The notes beneath the pieces are model-generated. The model did not search any database and was not told the origin of the DNA. It saw only the letters and a program-made list of their open reading frames with translations. Positions 1-7,508 of a stretch of DNA of 20,900 nt are shown in pieces; position 1 is the first letter of the stretch; the number at the start of each line of letters is the position of its first letter. Position numbers and translations under genes: made by a program. The DNA is from Oscillospiraceae bacterium (lineage in GTDB: Bacteria > Bacillota > Clostridia > Oscillospirales > CAG-272), in the NCBI GenBank assembly GCA_015065205.1, contig SVQS01000015.1:1-20900 (forward strand), given 5' to 3'.

Positions 1-3000
1 ATTCTTCAAAGTAGATATCCTCGCAGTAGATCGCCTCAAATGCGCGAACGCTGATATCAATCAAATCTCCGCGGATATCAAGATAGAGATAACCGTTAAT
101 GCCATAACGTGCCGCCTCGATAGAAAGGGTGCTATCATAAACGTTAACATCCGCTTCATATTCGCTATAAATACCCGTATCTCGGGAAACAATGGAGATC
201 TCGGAGTCCACAAAGTAAAGCGAAGCATAATCAAGCTCAAATGCGGTTTCGGTTACCACAACGTTCAATTTGATCTCATAAACATCAACGGATGCGTCAC
301 ACAAATAATTGCGCTTTGCGTTGATGTTGACTTCACTTGCTTTGCCGGATGTGCCGGGGGTAGAATTCAAGGACAGAATCATGCCCAGTTGAGATGCAAA
401 CATAACTCGCGTACTATCAAAATAAAGACCTGCGTCCTCGGCGGTAATATTGAGAATAGAGCCTGCAAAGAAGACTTCGGGATAACCATAAATGCGGATG
501 CCGTCATCGCCCGCCTCAATATTGAGAATGCTGTCCGTTACAAAGAAGGCGTATTCTCCCTCGGAGTCGGCATAAACCGTAATGCCGTGGTCGTCTGCCG
601 TAAGATCGAAGGTAGAGTTTTCCCACTCAATGTAGCAACCGTCTGCATCGACTGCGTCATCCACCGCAACAACGGTTACGATAGCATTTGTAGCAAGGAA
701 ATCGGCATAGCTGAGCGTAAAACCATCGTCGCCTGCAGTAACGAAAACTCTACTTGCGGCGGCGAGGACAACACGGCCGTCACTGATGTCAACGCCGTCA
801 ACTCCGGCGTTGACGGTAAGGGTGGCATCTGCAACGGCAAAGATGCCGTTTTGAATCTCAATGCCATCTTGTTGTGCGTTAATGGTAACGGTAGCGCCGT
901 TTTGAACAGCAAAGGATGAATCGAACCCGAAAATACCAACCTCGGCATTGACGGTCAACGAACCCTCGCCAACAATTACAAGCTGGCTGCCCATAGCACC
1001 AATACCTGCGCCATTGACAAAAGCGTCCGGATAAAGTGCGTCATAATTTTTATCGGCGTGTGCGGTGATAGTGTTCTCCCCTTCCAGCTGCATGATGTAC
1101 ATATTGTCTTGAAGAGCAACAATGGCTGCTGCACCGGTATACTCAAAGCTGAAGTTTGAAAGAACAATGGTAACGACAGGAGTGTCTTCTATGGTGCCGA
1201 CTGTGGCGTAGAGGTAACCGCCCGTTGCGGGCTTTTCGGTAACAACAATGGGGTTGCCGTCAAGATCAAACGCGAGGTATTCACCGATCTTGAGGTAGTG
1301 ATCGCCTACCAAAAGAACTGCATCCTCGGGAATTTCCTCCTCGGGCACCTCAGCACCGTAGCCGCAAACCGAGCAAGCAGCTTCTCCCTCGGGAACGGTG
1401 TGCTCGCCGTAATTGGCGTCTTCAAAGTATTGATAGTAGAACTCGGGGAGATAGAAGTAACGGATGACACAATCCTCATTGGCACAAATATGATAGTGAT
1501 GCGTTTCGTCTGCTTGATAAGCATCCGTCCAGTTGTGAGAAATCTCTACACCCTCGTAGTAAGAAGTACCATCAACCGTGAAGATGTTCTTGATCTCGCC
1601 CTCGGTAATCACGGGCGAAATGGTGGCAATGATATCGCCCTCAATAAAGATCTGTGTTGCTTTGCCGCCAAAGGTTACGGTGGTCGTTTCAGTAACCCCA
1701 ATATGACCCATCAGGTGAACAAAGCCGCCGTTGATGGTGACTGCGGTTTCACCGCCGTAAGCTTCAATAGCGTAGCCGTCTCCAACAGAGATAACCACGT
1801 CGCCGCCGGAAATCGTGATGTTGCCATAGGCACCAATGCCGTTATCCTCGTAGCTATAGATGTAAATATCGCCACCGGAAATCGTAACGTCACCCTCGGC
1901 ATAAATGGCGTCTTCGTAAGCCTCGATTTCAAGCTCTCCGCCCGTGAAAGTAATGTTGCCGTAGGTATAAATACCGTAATAACCGTAAAGAGTCACTTCA
2001 CCGCCCGAAACGGTAACGTCACCTGTGCTGTAGATAGCGTCGCTGTACTCACTGTAAAGAGTAACCTTGCCGCCCGAAATGGTAACGAATCCATCCTCAT
2101 TATCCTCATCCCAAGGATAGATTGCAGCGTTTTCAGCCTCAACCTCAACCACGCCGCCTGAAATGGTAACGTAGTCGGCATAAATGCCGCCGTATCCTTT
2201 TACAACCAGCTTGCCGCCTGTGACGGTAAGAGTTTGGGTATCAAATTCAATATTATCGTCATCATCCTCGGGGAGCACGTAAAACTCGCCGCCCTTAACG
2301 GTAACATTTTTCGAATCGATACCATCCTCGGAAACGGTTATCAGCGCGCCGTCCAAAACGGTGATGCTATCGGACTCGATTGCTTCGTCGTTGGAACCGA
2401 CCGTAACCGTGCCGCTCTCAAAGATGAGATCTTCAATATAGAAGCCGTCATCCTCAACCTTAATGTTCAAGCTTCCCTTGCCGCGAACGCTCAGGTCGCC
2501 CTTGATGCGAATACCGTCGGTATCGGCATCGAAATAATAATCATAGTCTTCCTCGTAGCAAACAGCCGTACCAACAAGATTGCTGCTGCCAACAAGCTCG
2601 ATAACGAGATCGGTGGTAGAGTAGATGAGAGAGTAGGATTTATAACCGTCATAGCCACTGTCTTCGTGTGCAAAGCCGTCGCCCGAGAACTGATAGTTGT
2701 TCAGCGTAAGCACGCCGTTTTTGTAGTAAGCGTAGCCACCCGTGGTAGGACGGGATTTTGTAGTATCGGTAGCACCCGATGCGAGGTAGTCGCCATCGTT
2801 CATGCCAACACCGCCAACGTAAAGGGGTGCACCCCATTTTGCCTTGATAGTTGCGTCGGTAAGCTCAGGGGGGAAAATGTAATCGCAGTCAAAGATCTCA
2901 TAGCCGTCGCCCTCGTAGACCCAACCAATGAGGGTAAGACCATCGGGGTGAGAAAGACCTTCGGGTGTGGGGAAGCTTTCCCATCTCGAATCGAAAGTGT

Positions 3001-6000
3001 GCTCAAAGGTGGGCATTGTGCCACTACCCTCACCAAAATCAAAGGTAACGGTAAATACTGCCTCAATATAAGCAGACGCAATGTTCTCAACTCTTGCTGC
3101 AAGCGTGGTTACGGTGGGAACGGTGTATCCCTCGTAATTGGGATCATTATACCAAGCGGGATCAATTGCGCGGAAGGGTGCAGCAAAGGTTACAACATCA
3201 GCGATCGTGATCTCTGCATTGGTAAGGTTGTAAAGATGACAAGCGGTGGTAAGATGTGCACCGCTGATATCGAGCGTGCCGCCATTGTATAAGATCTCGC
3301 CCCAAAAAGCCGTGCCGCTGATGGTGAGCTTGGAGCCGACTTGCAGCTCAAAGCTTCCAAAAACGTTACAATCTGCGTTGATATCATCCACCTTTTGATC
3401 GCCAAAGAAGGTGATGTCGGCGCCCTCGCCGAGGATGACTGCAGCATTGTAAACATTAAGATAATATTCGCCAAAGTCGATATGGGATTTACCGCTGACG
3501 GTAACGTCGCTTTCCAAAAGCTCAACATCGTAATCGGCAAGCAGCTTTGCATAAGGTGCTTGCCCTGCGTTGATGGCAGCCACAAGCTCGAAGAAGTCAC
3601 CCGTATTTGTCATTGCATCGGATGTATTGCCCCAAACAAAAGGTGCGTACTTTGCTTGTACGGTAACGGTAACGTCATCCTCGGGCATTACAAAGCTGTA
3701 AACGCCTGTTTCGGCATCGGGCTCGAGTGCCTCGCCGTTCAAAGCTACAGAAACCAGCTCGTAATGATCAAGCAGAACAAGTGTAAAGCTTACGGGAGTG
3801 CACCAAACCAACATTTCGTTGCCGTGGGAGAAGCTGCTGCTTTCTCCATTTATGCCGTTGCCAATATCCCAGGACAACTGATATTGGGCCTCGTCGATGG
3901 TGTAAAGAACGTTTTCAAAAGCACCGTCAACTCTGTTGCCTTTTTTATCGTAAAAGCTGTAGCCCGCAGGGAGCGTGATATTTGGCTCTGCGCCTGAAAA
4001 GTTATTAACCGTAATACCCGTGGGGTTTGCGTAGTCGGAGAGGTCAAGCACACCGGTTGAGCCCCACCAGATATGCTCATTGATGGCTGTTTGTAATGTG
4101 CCACCCTTGATGGTGAGATTGACGGTAAGAACTTCCCCGAAAGCGGAGTGCGCCACAATCACACGACCGGCACTACTGAGGGTACCGCCTTCAATAGTGA
4201 TATTTATCGCCGAGGTGTCATGCACCAGAATGACCTCATCCAAAGTTGTGGATTCAATTTTGCCGGTTTGCTCCGCAGAATTATCGGTAATAGTGATGTC
4301 AACAGCATTTTTCAAATAGAGGACGTGACCTGCAGAAGTAACTGTTTTGCCGTTCAGATCAAGAGTAAACTTGCCGCCCTCGACAAAATAGGGATCGTTG
4401 CCAATGTCAAAGTTGTTCATCACCTTAATATAAGTAATGCTTGCATCCGCTGCCGCCGCATCAAATGCCTCTTCCAGCGTGCCCCAAGCGGTAAGGGTAT
4501 CCTTGTCGGTGCCCCACTCTGCTTGGTAGAGGCGGAAGGTAACGTCAACGGTGACGTCGGAGCTTTCTACAACAAAGGTGTTGGTTTCGGGATCAAAGGT
4601 TGCACCCGTAACGTTGATGACCGTTCTGTAGCCATCGTCGGGCGTGACCGTCAAAGTCACTTCGGTGCCGGGGGTAAGGTAGCCGGTTTGGTCTGCTATA
4701 ACAACACCGTTTGCAGTCTCGTTTACGGTAACCTTGTATTTGGTTTCGTCAATGAAGTACGAGCAAGAGTTTTCCAATCTGTCTACTTTTTCTAATGAGC
4801 TGTCATTGCCATAATATACACTGTAGCCATCGGGAAGCAAAATGCTCGCGTCAGGCAGACCAAGCGCCCCACCTGCATAGTAAAGGACAAATCCGGTGAG
4901 CATAGGATAGCTTTGAAGATCCAGCTCGCCGCCTTCCCAATACAGGTCCCATTCGCCGTGAATTTCGCCGCTAAGAAGCGTAAGCTTTCCCCCCACGAGT
5001 GCAACTGCCTGCTCTCCATCGACAGCGTCGATCACGCCATTGCCTGCCGTGTCGGTGATGGTGATATCGGCACCATTTATCGAAAAGAGTCCGCCTGTGC
5101 TAAGCTTTTTGCCATTCAGGTCAAATGTAAACGTACCGCCTGTGGTATTGGGGAAAACCTCAAGGGTAACGTCGCTGATCATCTTGATGTAGGCAACGGT
5201 GCTATTCTCTGCTGCCGCCGCATAAAATGCTTCTATCAGCGTGCCGCTGCCCGTAAGGTTTTCGGCATCGGTGCCCCATTGTACCTCGATAACGGGCTCG
5301 GGATCGGGTGTGGGATCAGGAGTTGTGCTTTCCTCTACAACGTAGTAAGTAGTTCCATTTGCAAGCGTTGTAACAGCACTGCCGCCTGCAGTATCGCTGA
5401 TGTAGCATCCTTCGGGAAGAATGATGTTCTCACCGTTTAAGGTTACGTCCGCACCGGTATAGTTGCGAACGGTGATGCCTGCGGGTGCGGGATGGTTAGA
5501 GAAATCGAGCGTTCCGGAGTTCCAAACAATTTGTGCCCAATTGCCGCCTTCAAATTCGCCGCCCAAAACAGCAAAATAGGTGCCGTTTGCTTTAACAACA
5601 TAATCGTCGCCAATAAACTTACCGCCGTTGATTGTAACCTCTGCCATGGCAACAGAACCGTTGCCATCAACATTAACGGCATAGCTGTTGCTTTTGAAGA
5701 TACCGCCGTTGATGGTAACTTTTTGTTCCGCATCGCCGTCACCGACTATTAAAGCAGCTGCACCTGCAGAAGCGCTTTCGATCGTACCGGTTTGCTCCAC
5801 CGAAGTATCTTCAATGGTAATATCGGTAGCGTTTTTCAAACTAAAAGGATAGGAGTCGCCCGTGATCGCTTTGCCATTCAGATCAAGCGTAAACTTGCCG
5901 CCTTTGGCCATTACATTTGAGTCACCAAGGGCAACGTTAGACACCAACTTGATGTAGGTGATGGAAGCATCTCCCCCAGCCGCGTCGAGTGCCTCTTGCA

Positions 6001-6832
6001 AAGTGCCCTCATTTGTGAGGTTTGCGGCATCGGTGCCCCATTGTGCCTCGATAACGGGCTCGGGATCGGGGGTGGGCTCTACGTACGTGCCGTTAACGGT
6101 GTAGTAGCCGGCTTTCATTTCGGTGACCTTTTCGCCGCTTCTGTAAATATCAAAGCCCTCGGGGAGAAGGATATTTTCGCTGGGGAGCGTAATGGTGCTA
6201 CCGGTATTAAAAATGGTTATACCGTCCAGATTTTCACCGTAGCCGGAGAGGTCGAGTACACCGGTTGAACCCCAATATATATGGGCGTAGCCGGTTGTTT
6301 GCAGTGTGCCACCCGTTATGGTAAGGTTGGCAGAAGAAAGTGCACCTGAGTTCGACGCATTAATCGGATATGCACCGACAAACGTACCGCCCGCGAGGGT
6401 AATATTTATCGCCGAGTCGCCATACACCGAAATTGCGGAAGCGCTGGAACCGGTAGATTGAATTGCGCCACCTTCGCCGCTATCGGTAAAAGTAATATCA
6501 ACAGCATTGCTTACAGAGAAAGGGTAACTCGTAGCAGTAACTGTTTTGCCATTCAGATCAAGCGTAAACTTGCCGCCGTTGGCCATCACATATGAGTCGC
6601 CAAGGGCAACGTCAGACACCAACTTGATGTAGGTAATGGAAGTATCACCCGCAGCTGCGTCGAGTGCCTCTTGCAAAGTGCCGCTGCTTGTGAGGTTTGC
6701 GGCATCGGTGCCCCACTGGGCTTGTGCCGTACCCGCGGCGGACACTCCCACAGCAAATGCCGCGGTAAGTGTGAGGAGCATTGCAAGCATCGTCAATATA
6801 CTTGCAATTTTAGTGAACTTTGTTTTTCTCAT
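1..6832 (-). CDS. Giant secreted beta-helix / InlB-like repeat protein, 3' end outside window
   Basis: The frame is open for 2277 codons from ATG at 6832, with AAGGAG 8 nt upstream, and leaves the window at position 1. Residues 1-33 form a Sec signal peptide (MRKTKF, hydrophobic core, likely cut near AVGVSA). Five modules then start with a WG motif at W40, W265, W519, W773 and W1067. The first four share a GTL-x-EA helix and a G-x-F-T-x-DLNGK strand motif. Linkers at about 698-772 and 985-1066 resemble bacterial Flg_new_2-type repeats, and about 1258-1330 resembles an InlB B-repeat (FDFGEGSG ... LIGWVYEG). Residues about 1330-1745 are beta-helix coils of the VTISGG type, and about 1842-2277 a second set (DDGIRIYG, DDGFTLSYA), both resembling the carbohydrate-binding DUF4353/Cthe_2159 fold. 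A His/Cys patch (HHYHICANEDC, CSVCG) separates them. I infer a surface-attached or secreted adhesin or polysaccharide binder. No catalytic residues were recognised, and the anchor lies outside the window. Confidence 0.9.
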   Translation of the reverse strand, partial: MRKTKFTKIASILTMLAMLLTLTAAFAVGVSAAGTAQAQWGTDAANLTSSGTLQEALDAAAGDTSITYIKLVSDVALGDSYVMANGGKFTLDLNGKTVTATSYPFSVSNAVDITFTDSGEGGAIQSTGSSASAISVYGDSAINITLAGGTFVGAYPINASNSGALSSANLTITGGTLQTTGYAHIYWGSTGVLDLSGYGENLDGITIFNTGSTITLPSENILLPEGFDIYRSGEKVTEMKAGYYTVNGTYVEPTPDPEPVIEAQWGTDAANLTNEGTLQEALDAAGGDASITYIKLVSNVALGDSNVMAKGGKFTLDLNGKAITGDSYPFSLKNATDITIEDTSVEQTGTIESASAGAAALIVGDGDAEQKVTINGGIFKSNSYAVNVDGNGSVAMAEVTINGGKFIGDDYVVKANGTYFAVLGGEFEGGNWAQIVWNSGTLDFSNHPAPAGITVRNYTGADVTLNGENIILPEGCYISDTAGGSAVTTLANGTTYYVVEESTTPDPTPDPEPVIEVQWGTDAENLTGSGTLIEAFYAAAAENSTVAYIKMISDVTLEVFPNTTGGTFTFDLNGKKLSTGGLFSINGADITITDTAGNGVIDAVDGEQAVALVGGKLTLLSGEIHGEWDLYWEGGELDLQSYPMLTGFVLYYAGGALGLPDASILLPDGYSVYYGNDSSLEKVDRLENSCSYFIDETKYKVTVNETANGVVIADQTGYLTPGTEVTLTVTPDDGYRTVINVTGATFDPETNTFVVESSDVTVDVTFRLYQAEWGTDKDTLTAWGTLEEAFDAAAADASITYIKVMNNFDIGNDPYFVEGGKFTLDLNGKTVTSAGHVLYLKNAVDITITDNSAEQTGKIESTTLDEVILVHDTSAINITIEGGTLSSAGRVIVAHSAFGEVLTVNLTIKGGTLQTAINEHIWWGSTGVLDLSDYANPTGITVNNFSGAEPNITLPAGYSFYDKKGNRVDGAFENVLYTIDEAQYQLSWDIGNGINGESSSFSHGNEMLVWCTPVSFTLVLLDHYELVSVALNGEALEPDAETGVYSFVMPEDDVTVTVQAKYAPFVWGNTSDAMTNTGDFFELVAAINAGQAPYAKLLADYDVELLESDVTVSGKSHIDFGEYYLNVYNAAVILGEGADITFFGDQKVDDINADCNVFGSFELQVGSKLTISGTAFWGEILYNGGTLDISGAHLTTACHLYNLTNAEITIADVVTFAAPFRAIDPAWYNDPNYEGYTVPTVTTLAARVENIASAYIEAVFTVTFDFGEGSGTMPTFEHTFDSRWESFPTPEGLSHPDGLTLIGWVYEGDGYEIFDCDYIFPPELTDATIKAKWGAPLYVGGVGMNDGDYLASGATDTTKSRPTTGGYAYYKNGVLTLNNYQFSGDGFAHEDSGYDGYKSYSLIYSTTDLVIELVGSSNLVGTAVCYEEDYDYYFDADTDGIRIKGDLSVRGKGSLNIKVEDDGFYIEDLIFESGTVTVGSNDEAIESDSITVLDGALITVSEDGIDSKNVTVKGGEFYVLPEDDDDNIEFDTQTLTVTGGKLVVKGYGGIYADYVTISGGVVEVEAENAAIYPWDEDNEDGFVTISGGKVTLYSEYSDAIYSTGDVTVSGGEVTLYGYYGIYTYGNITFTGGELEIEAYEDAIYAEGDVTISGGDIYIYSYEDNGIGAYGNITISGGDVVISVGDGYAIEAYGGETAVTINGGFVHLMGHIGVTETTTVTFGGKATQIFIEGDIIATISPVITEGEIKNIFTVDGTSYYEGVEISHNWTDAYQADETHHYHICANEDCVIRYFYLPEFYYQYFEDANYGEHTVPEGEAACSVCGYGAEVPEEEIPEDAVLLVGDHYLKIGEYLAFDLDGNPIVVTEKPATGGYLYATVGTIEDTPVVTIVLSNFSFEYTGAAAIVALQDNMYIMQLEGENTITAHADKNYDALYPDAFVNGAGIGAMGSQLVIVGEGSLTVNAEVGIFGFDSSFAVQNGATVTINAQQDGIEIQNGIFAVADATLTVNAGVDGVDISDGRVVLAAASRVFVTAGDDGFTLSYADFLATNAIVTVVAVDDAVDADGCYIEWENSTFDLTADDHGITVYADSEGEYAFFVTDSILNIEAGDDGIRIYGYPEVFFAGSILNITAEDAGLYFDSTRVMFASQLGMILSLNSTPGTSGKASEVNINAKRNYLCDASVDVYEIKLNVVVTETAFELDYASLYFVDSEISIVSRDTGIYSEYEADVNVYDSTLSIEAARYGINGYLYLDIRGDLIDISVRAFEAIYCEDIYFEE
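1640..2240 (-). repeat. Tandem beta-helix coils (VTISGG repeats) inside the giant gene
   Basis: About seven coils of 21-26 residues follow one another, each with a strand of the type V/I-T-I/V-S-G-G, a second short strand rich in Y, V and E (VTLYSE, VTLYGY, IYIYSY), and a turn ending in a small residue and Gly (GIYTYGN, AIYAEGD, GIGAYGN). This is the pattern of a right-handed parallel beta-helix of the DUF4353 (Cthe_2159) type. The coils are rich in Asp and Glu at the turns, which would suit divalent cation or sugar contact, but that is inference. Confidence 0.75.
5873..6716 (-). repeat. Direct duplication between WG modules 1 and 2 of the giant gene
   Basis: Bases 6548-6716 and 5873-6041 align without gaps at an offset of 675 bp (225 codons). 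I count 16 differences in 169 positions, about 90% identity. The copies encode the module start: WGTD, GTLQEALDAA, YIKLVS, GGKFTLDLNGK. Modules 2, 3 and 4 are each spaced 254 codons apart but are more diverged in DNA. This indicates module gain by in-frame duplication, with the signal-peptide-proximal pair the youngest or most recently homogenised. Confidence 0.85.
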
Positions 6833-6969
6833 TGTTTTTTCTCCTTTTTGAATGGATTTGTGTATATATTTTTTATTTTTTCAAGATTGGGGATGACATA
6901 CAGTGCTGTGGTTCAGAATTGCCTTTTGTTATTATGGTTGTATGTCTTGAAAATTTTGTTCCTTATTTA
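6833..6969 (-). promoter_or_regulatory. 137-bp leader between small gene and giant gene, with interrupted inverted repeat
   Basis: An inverted repeat pairs CTTGAAAA/TTTTCAAG (6946-6953 with 6878-6885) and TGTATGTC/GACATACA (6939-6946 with 6895-6902). The distal arm carries about 10 extra bases between the two blocks. As minus-strand RNA it could fold into a stem with one bulge, ending about 45 nt before the start codon. The Shine-Dalgarno site AAGGAG lies 8 nt before the ATG at 6832. I see no convincing sigma-A promoter here (only a weak CATAAT) and no hairpin followed by a U-run, so read-through from the gene at 6970-7311 is plausible. The function of the stem is unknown. Confidence 0.4.
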
Positions 6970-7311
6970 TTATGCTTGCTCTTCCCTTTTGTTTTTAGGG
7001 CAGCGGCACAAGCCGAACCATTCCTCGCCACGCAAGAAATATTTGCACTCACCGCAGGTCGCGTCGTCGACGCGCCTTGCCTCGCCCTTGTAGTGTGGGC
7101 AGGCATCCTGCATCATGGTGACAAGCGGTTCGCCGCTCTCGGTGTGGATCGGCTCTTTTGTGAAATCGGGATAAATAACGTCGGGTGGACCCGATCTGTC
7201 TTTTTCATCATAGTAGCCGTATCGGAGCTCGAAGGTCTTTCCAAAGGTATCGACTACTGCGTAGACCTCTCCCTCGCGCGCTTCGGTTAAGTGTGTGGGG
7301 GGGATTTTCAT
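6970..7311 (-). CDS. Small cysteine-motif protein of unknown function (113 aa)
   Basis: The start chosen is ATG at 7309-7311 (MKIPPTH), because it follows an AAAGGA ribosome site (GAAAGGAAACAACAAAATG) and lies downstream of a good promoter. An in-frame extension up to 7482 would run through the promoter and leader. The protein is 113 aa, hydrophilic, without signal peptide or membrane segment, so it is probably cytoplasmic. The C-terminal third has a DACPHY motif followed by CGECKYF and FGLCRC, five cysteines in all, which could bind a metal such as zinc. The N-terminal part (EVYAVVDTFGKTFELRYGYYDEKD) is beta-strand-like. Similar short proteins with a C-x2-C-x-F ... G-x-C ending are common among Clostridia as uncharacterised families. 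It lies upstream of the giant gene on the same strand and may share its transcript. Function not assignable. Confidence 0.8.
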   Translation of the reverse strand: MKIPPTHLTEAREGEVYAVVDTFGKTFELRYGYYDEKDRSGPPDVIYPDFTKEPIHTESGEPLVTMMQDACPHYKGEARRVDDATCGECKYFLRGEEWFGLCRCPKNKREEQA

Positions 7312-7331
7312 TTTGTTGTTTCCTTTCTTCC

Positions 7332-7353
7332 GCTTCCCCTTTTTGGGGGACGC
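7332..7353 (-). promoter_or_regulatory. Short GC hairpin in the 5' leader of the small gene
   Basis: The RNA segment pairs CCCC with GGGG across an A-rich loop. A U-A pair, one mismatch and two more G-C pairs extend the stem. It is followed by GGAAGAAAGGAAAC, not by a U-run, so it is not an intrinsic terminator. It sits just upstream of the ribosome binding site and might stabilise the messenger or affect initiation. This is based on base pairing only. Confidence 0.35.
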
Positions 7354-7380
7354 AGATGGTGTTTTTTGGTATCCTCTAAA

Positions 7381-7409
7381 ATTATATCCTTTTTGGGCGG
7401 CTTTGTGAA
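7381..7409 (-). promoter_or_regulatory. Sigma-A-type promoter for the small cysteine-motif gene
   Basis: On the minus strand the sequence reads TTCACA (7409-7404), a 17-bp spacer, then TATAAT (7386-7381). The -10 is perfect and the -35 matches TTGACA at five of six positions. Transcription would begin near 7374, giving a leader of about 63 nt before the ATG at 7311. The leader contains a short GC hairpin at 7332-7353. Confidence 0.65.
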
Positions 7410-7455
7410 TTACCAAAAAAGCAAAATTTTGGCTGTGCTTTTGCCTCAAAAAAAG

Positions 7456-7499
7456 AAAAAAGCATAGCCATTTTGAACCCAAAACGGCTATGCTTTTTT
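7456..7499 (-). terminator. Rho-independent terminator of the regulator gene
   Basis: A 19-base inverted repeat (7456-7474 with 7481-7499) has a 6-base loop. The core GCATAGCC pairs with GGCTATGC. The single non-complementary position becomes a G-U pair in minus-strand RNA but an A-C mismatch in plus-strand RNA, so the hairpin is better formed on the minus strand. A T-run interrupted once by C follows on that strand. It starts 9 bp after the regulator stop codon and separates the regulator from the promoter of the next gene. Confidence 0.9.
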
Positions 7500-7508
7500 C
7501 GTGTTTGA

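Noticed and set aside
389..6268. Series of plus-strand open frames across the left third (389-919, 1298-2161, 2234-3292, 3341-3997, 4148-4795, 4913-5440, 5996-6268)
   Set aside because: All lie in one antisense frame of the giant minus-strand gene, lack ribosome sites and coherent domains, and arise from its biased codon use.
7312..7482. N-terminal extension of the small Cys protein to 7482
   Set aside because: The extension would run through the promoter, the leader hairpin and one arm of the terminator, and the ATG at 7311 has a proper ribosome site.
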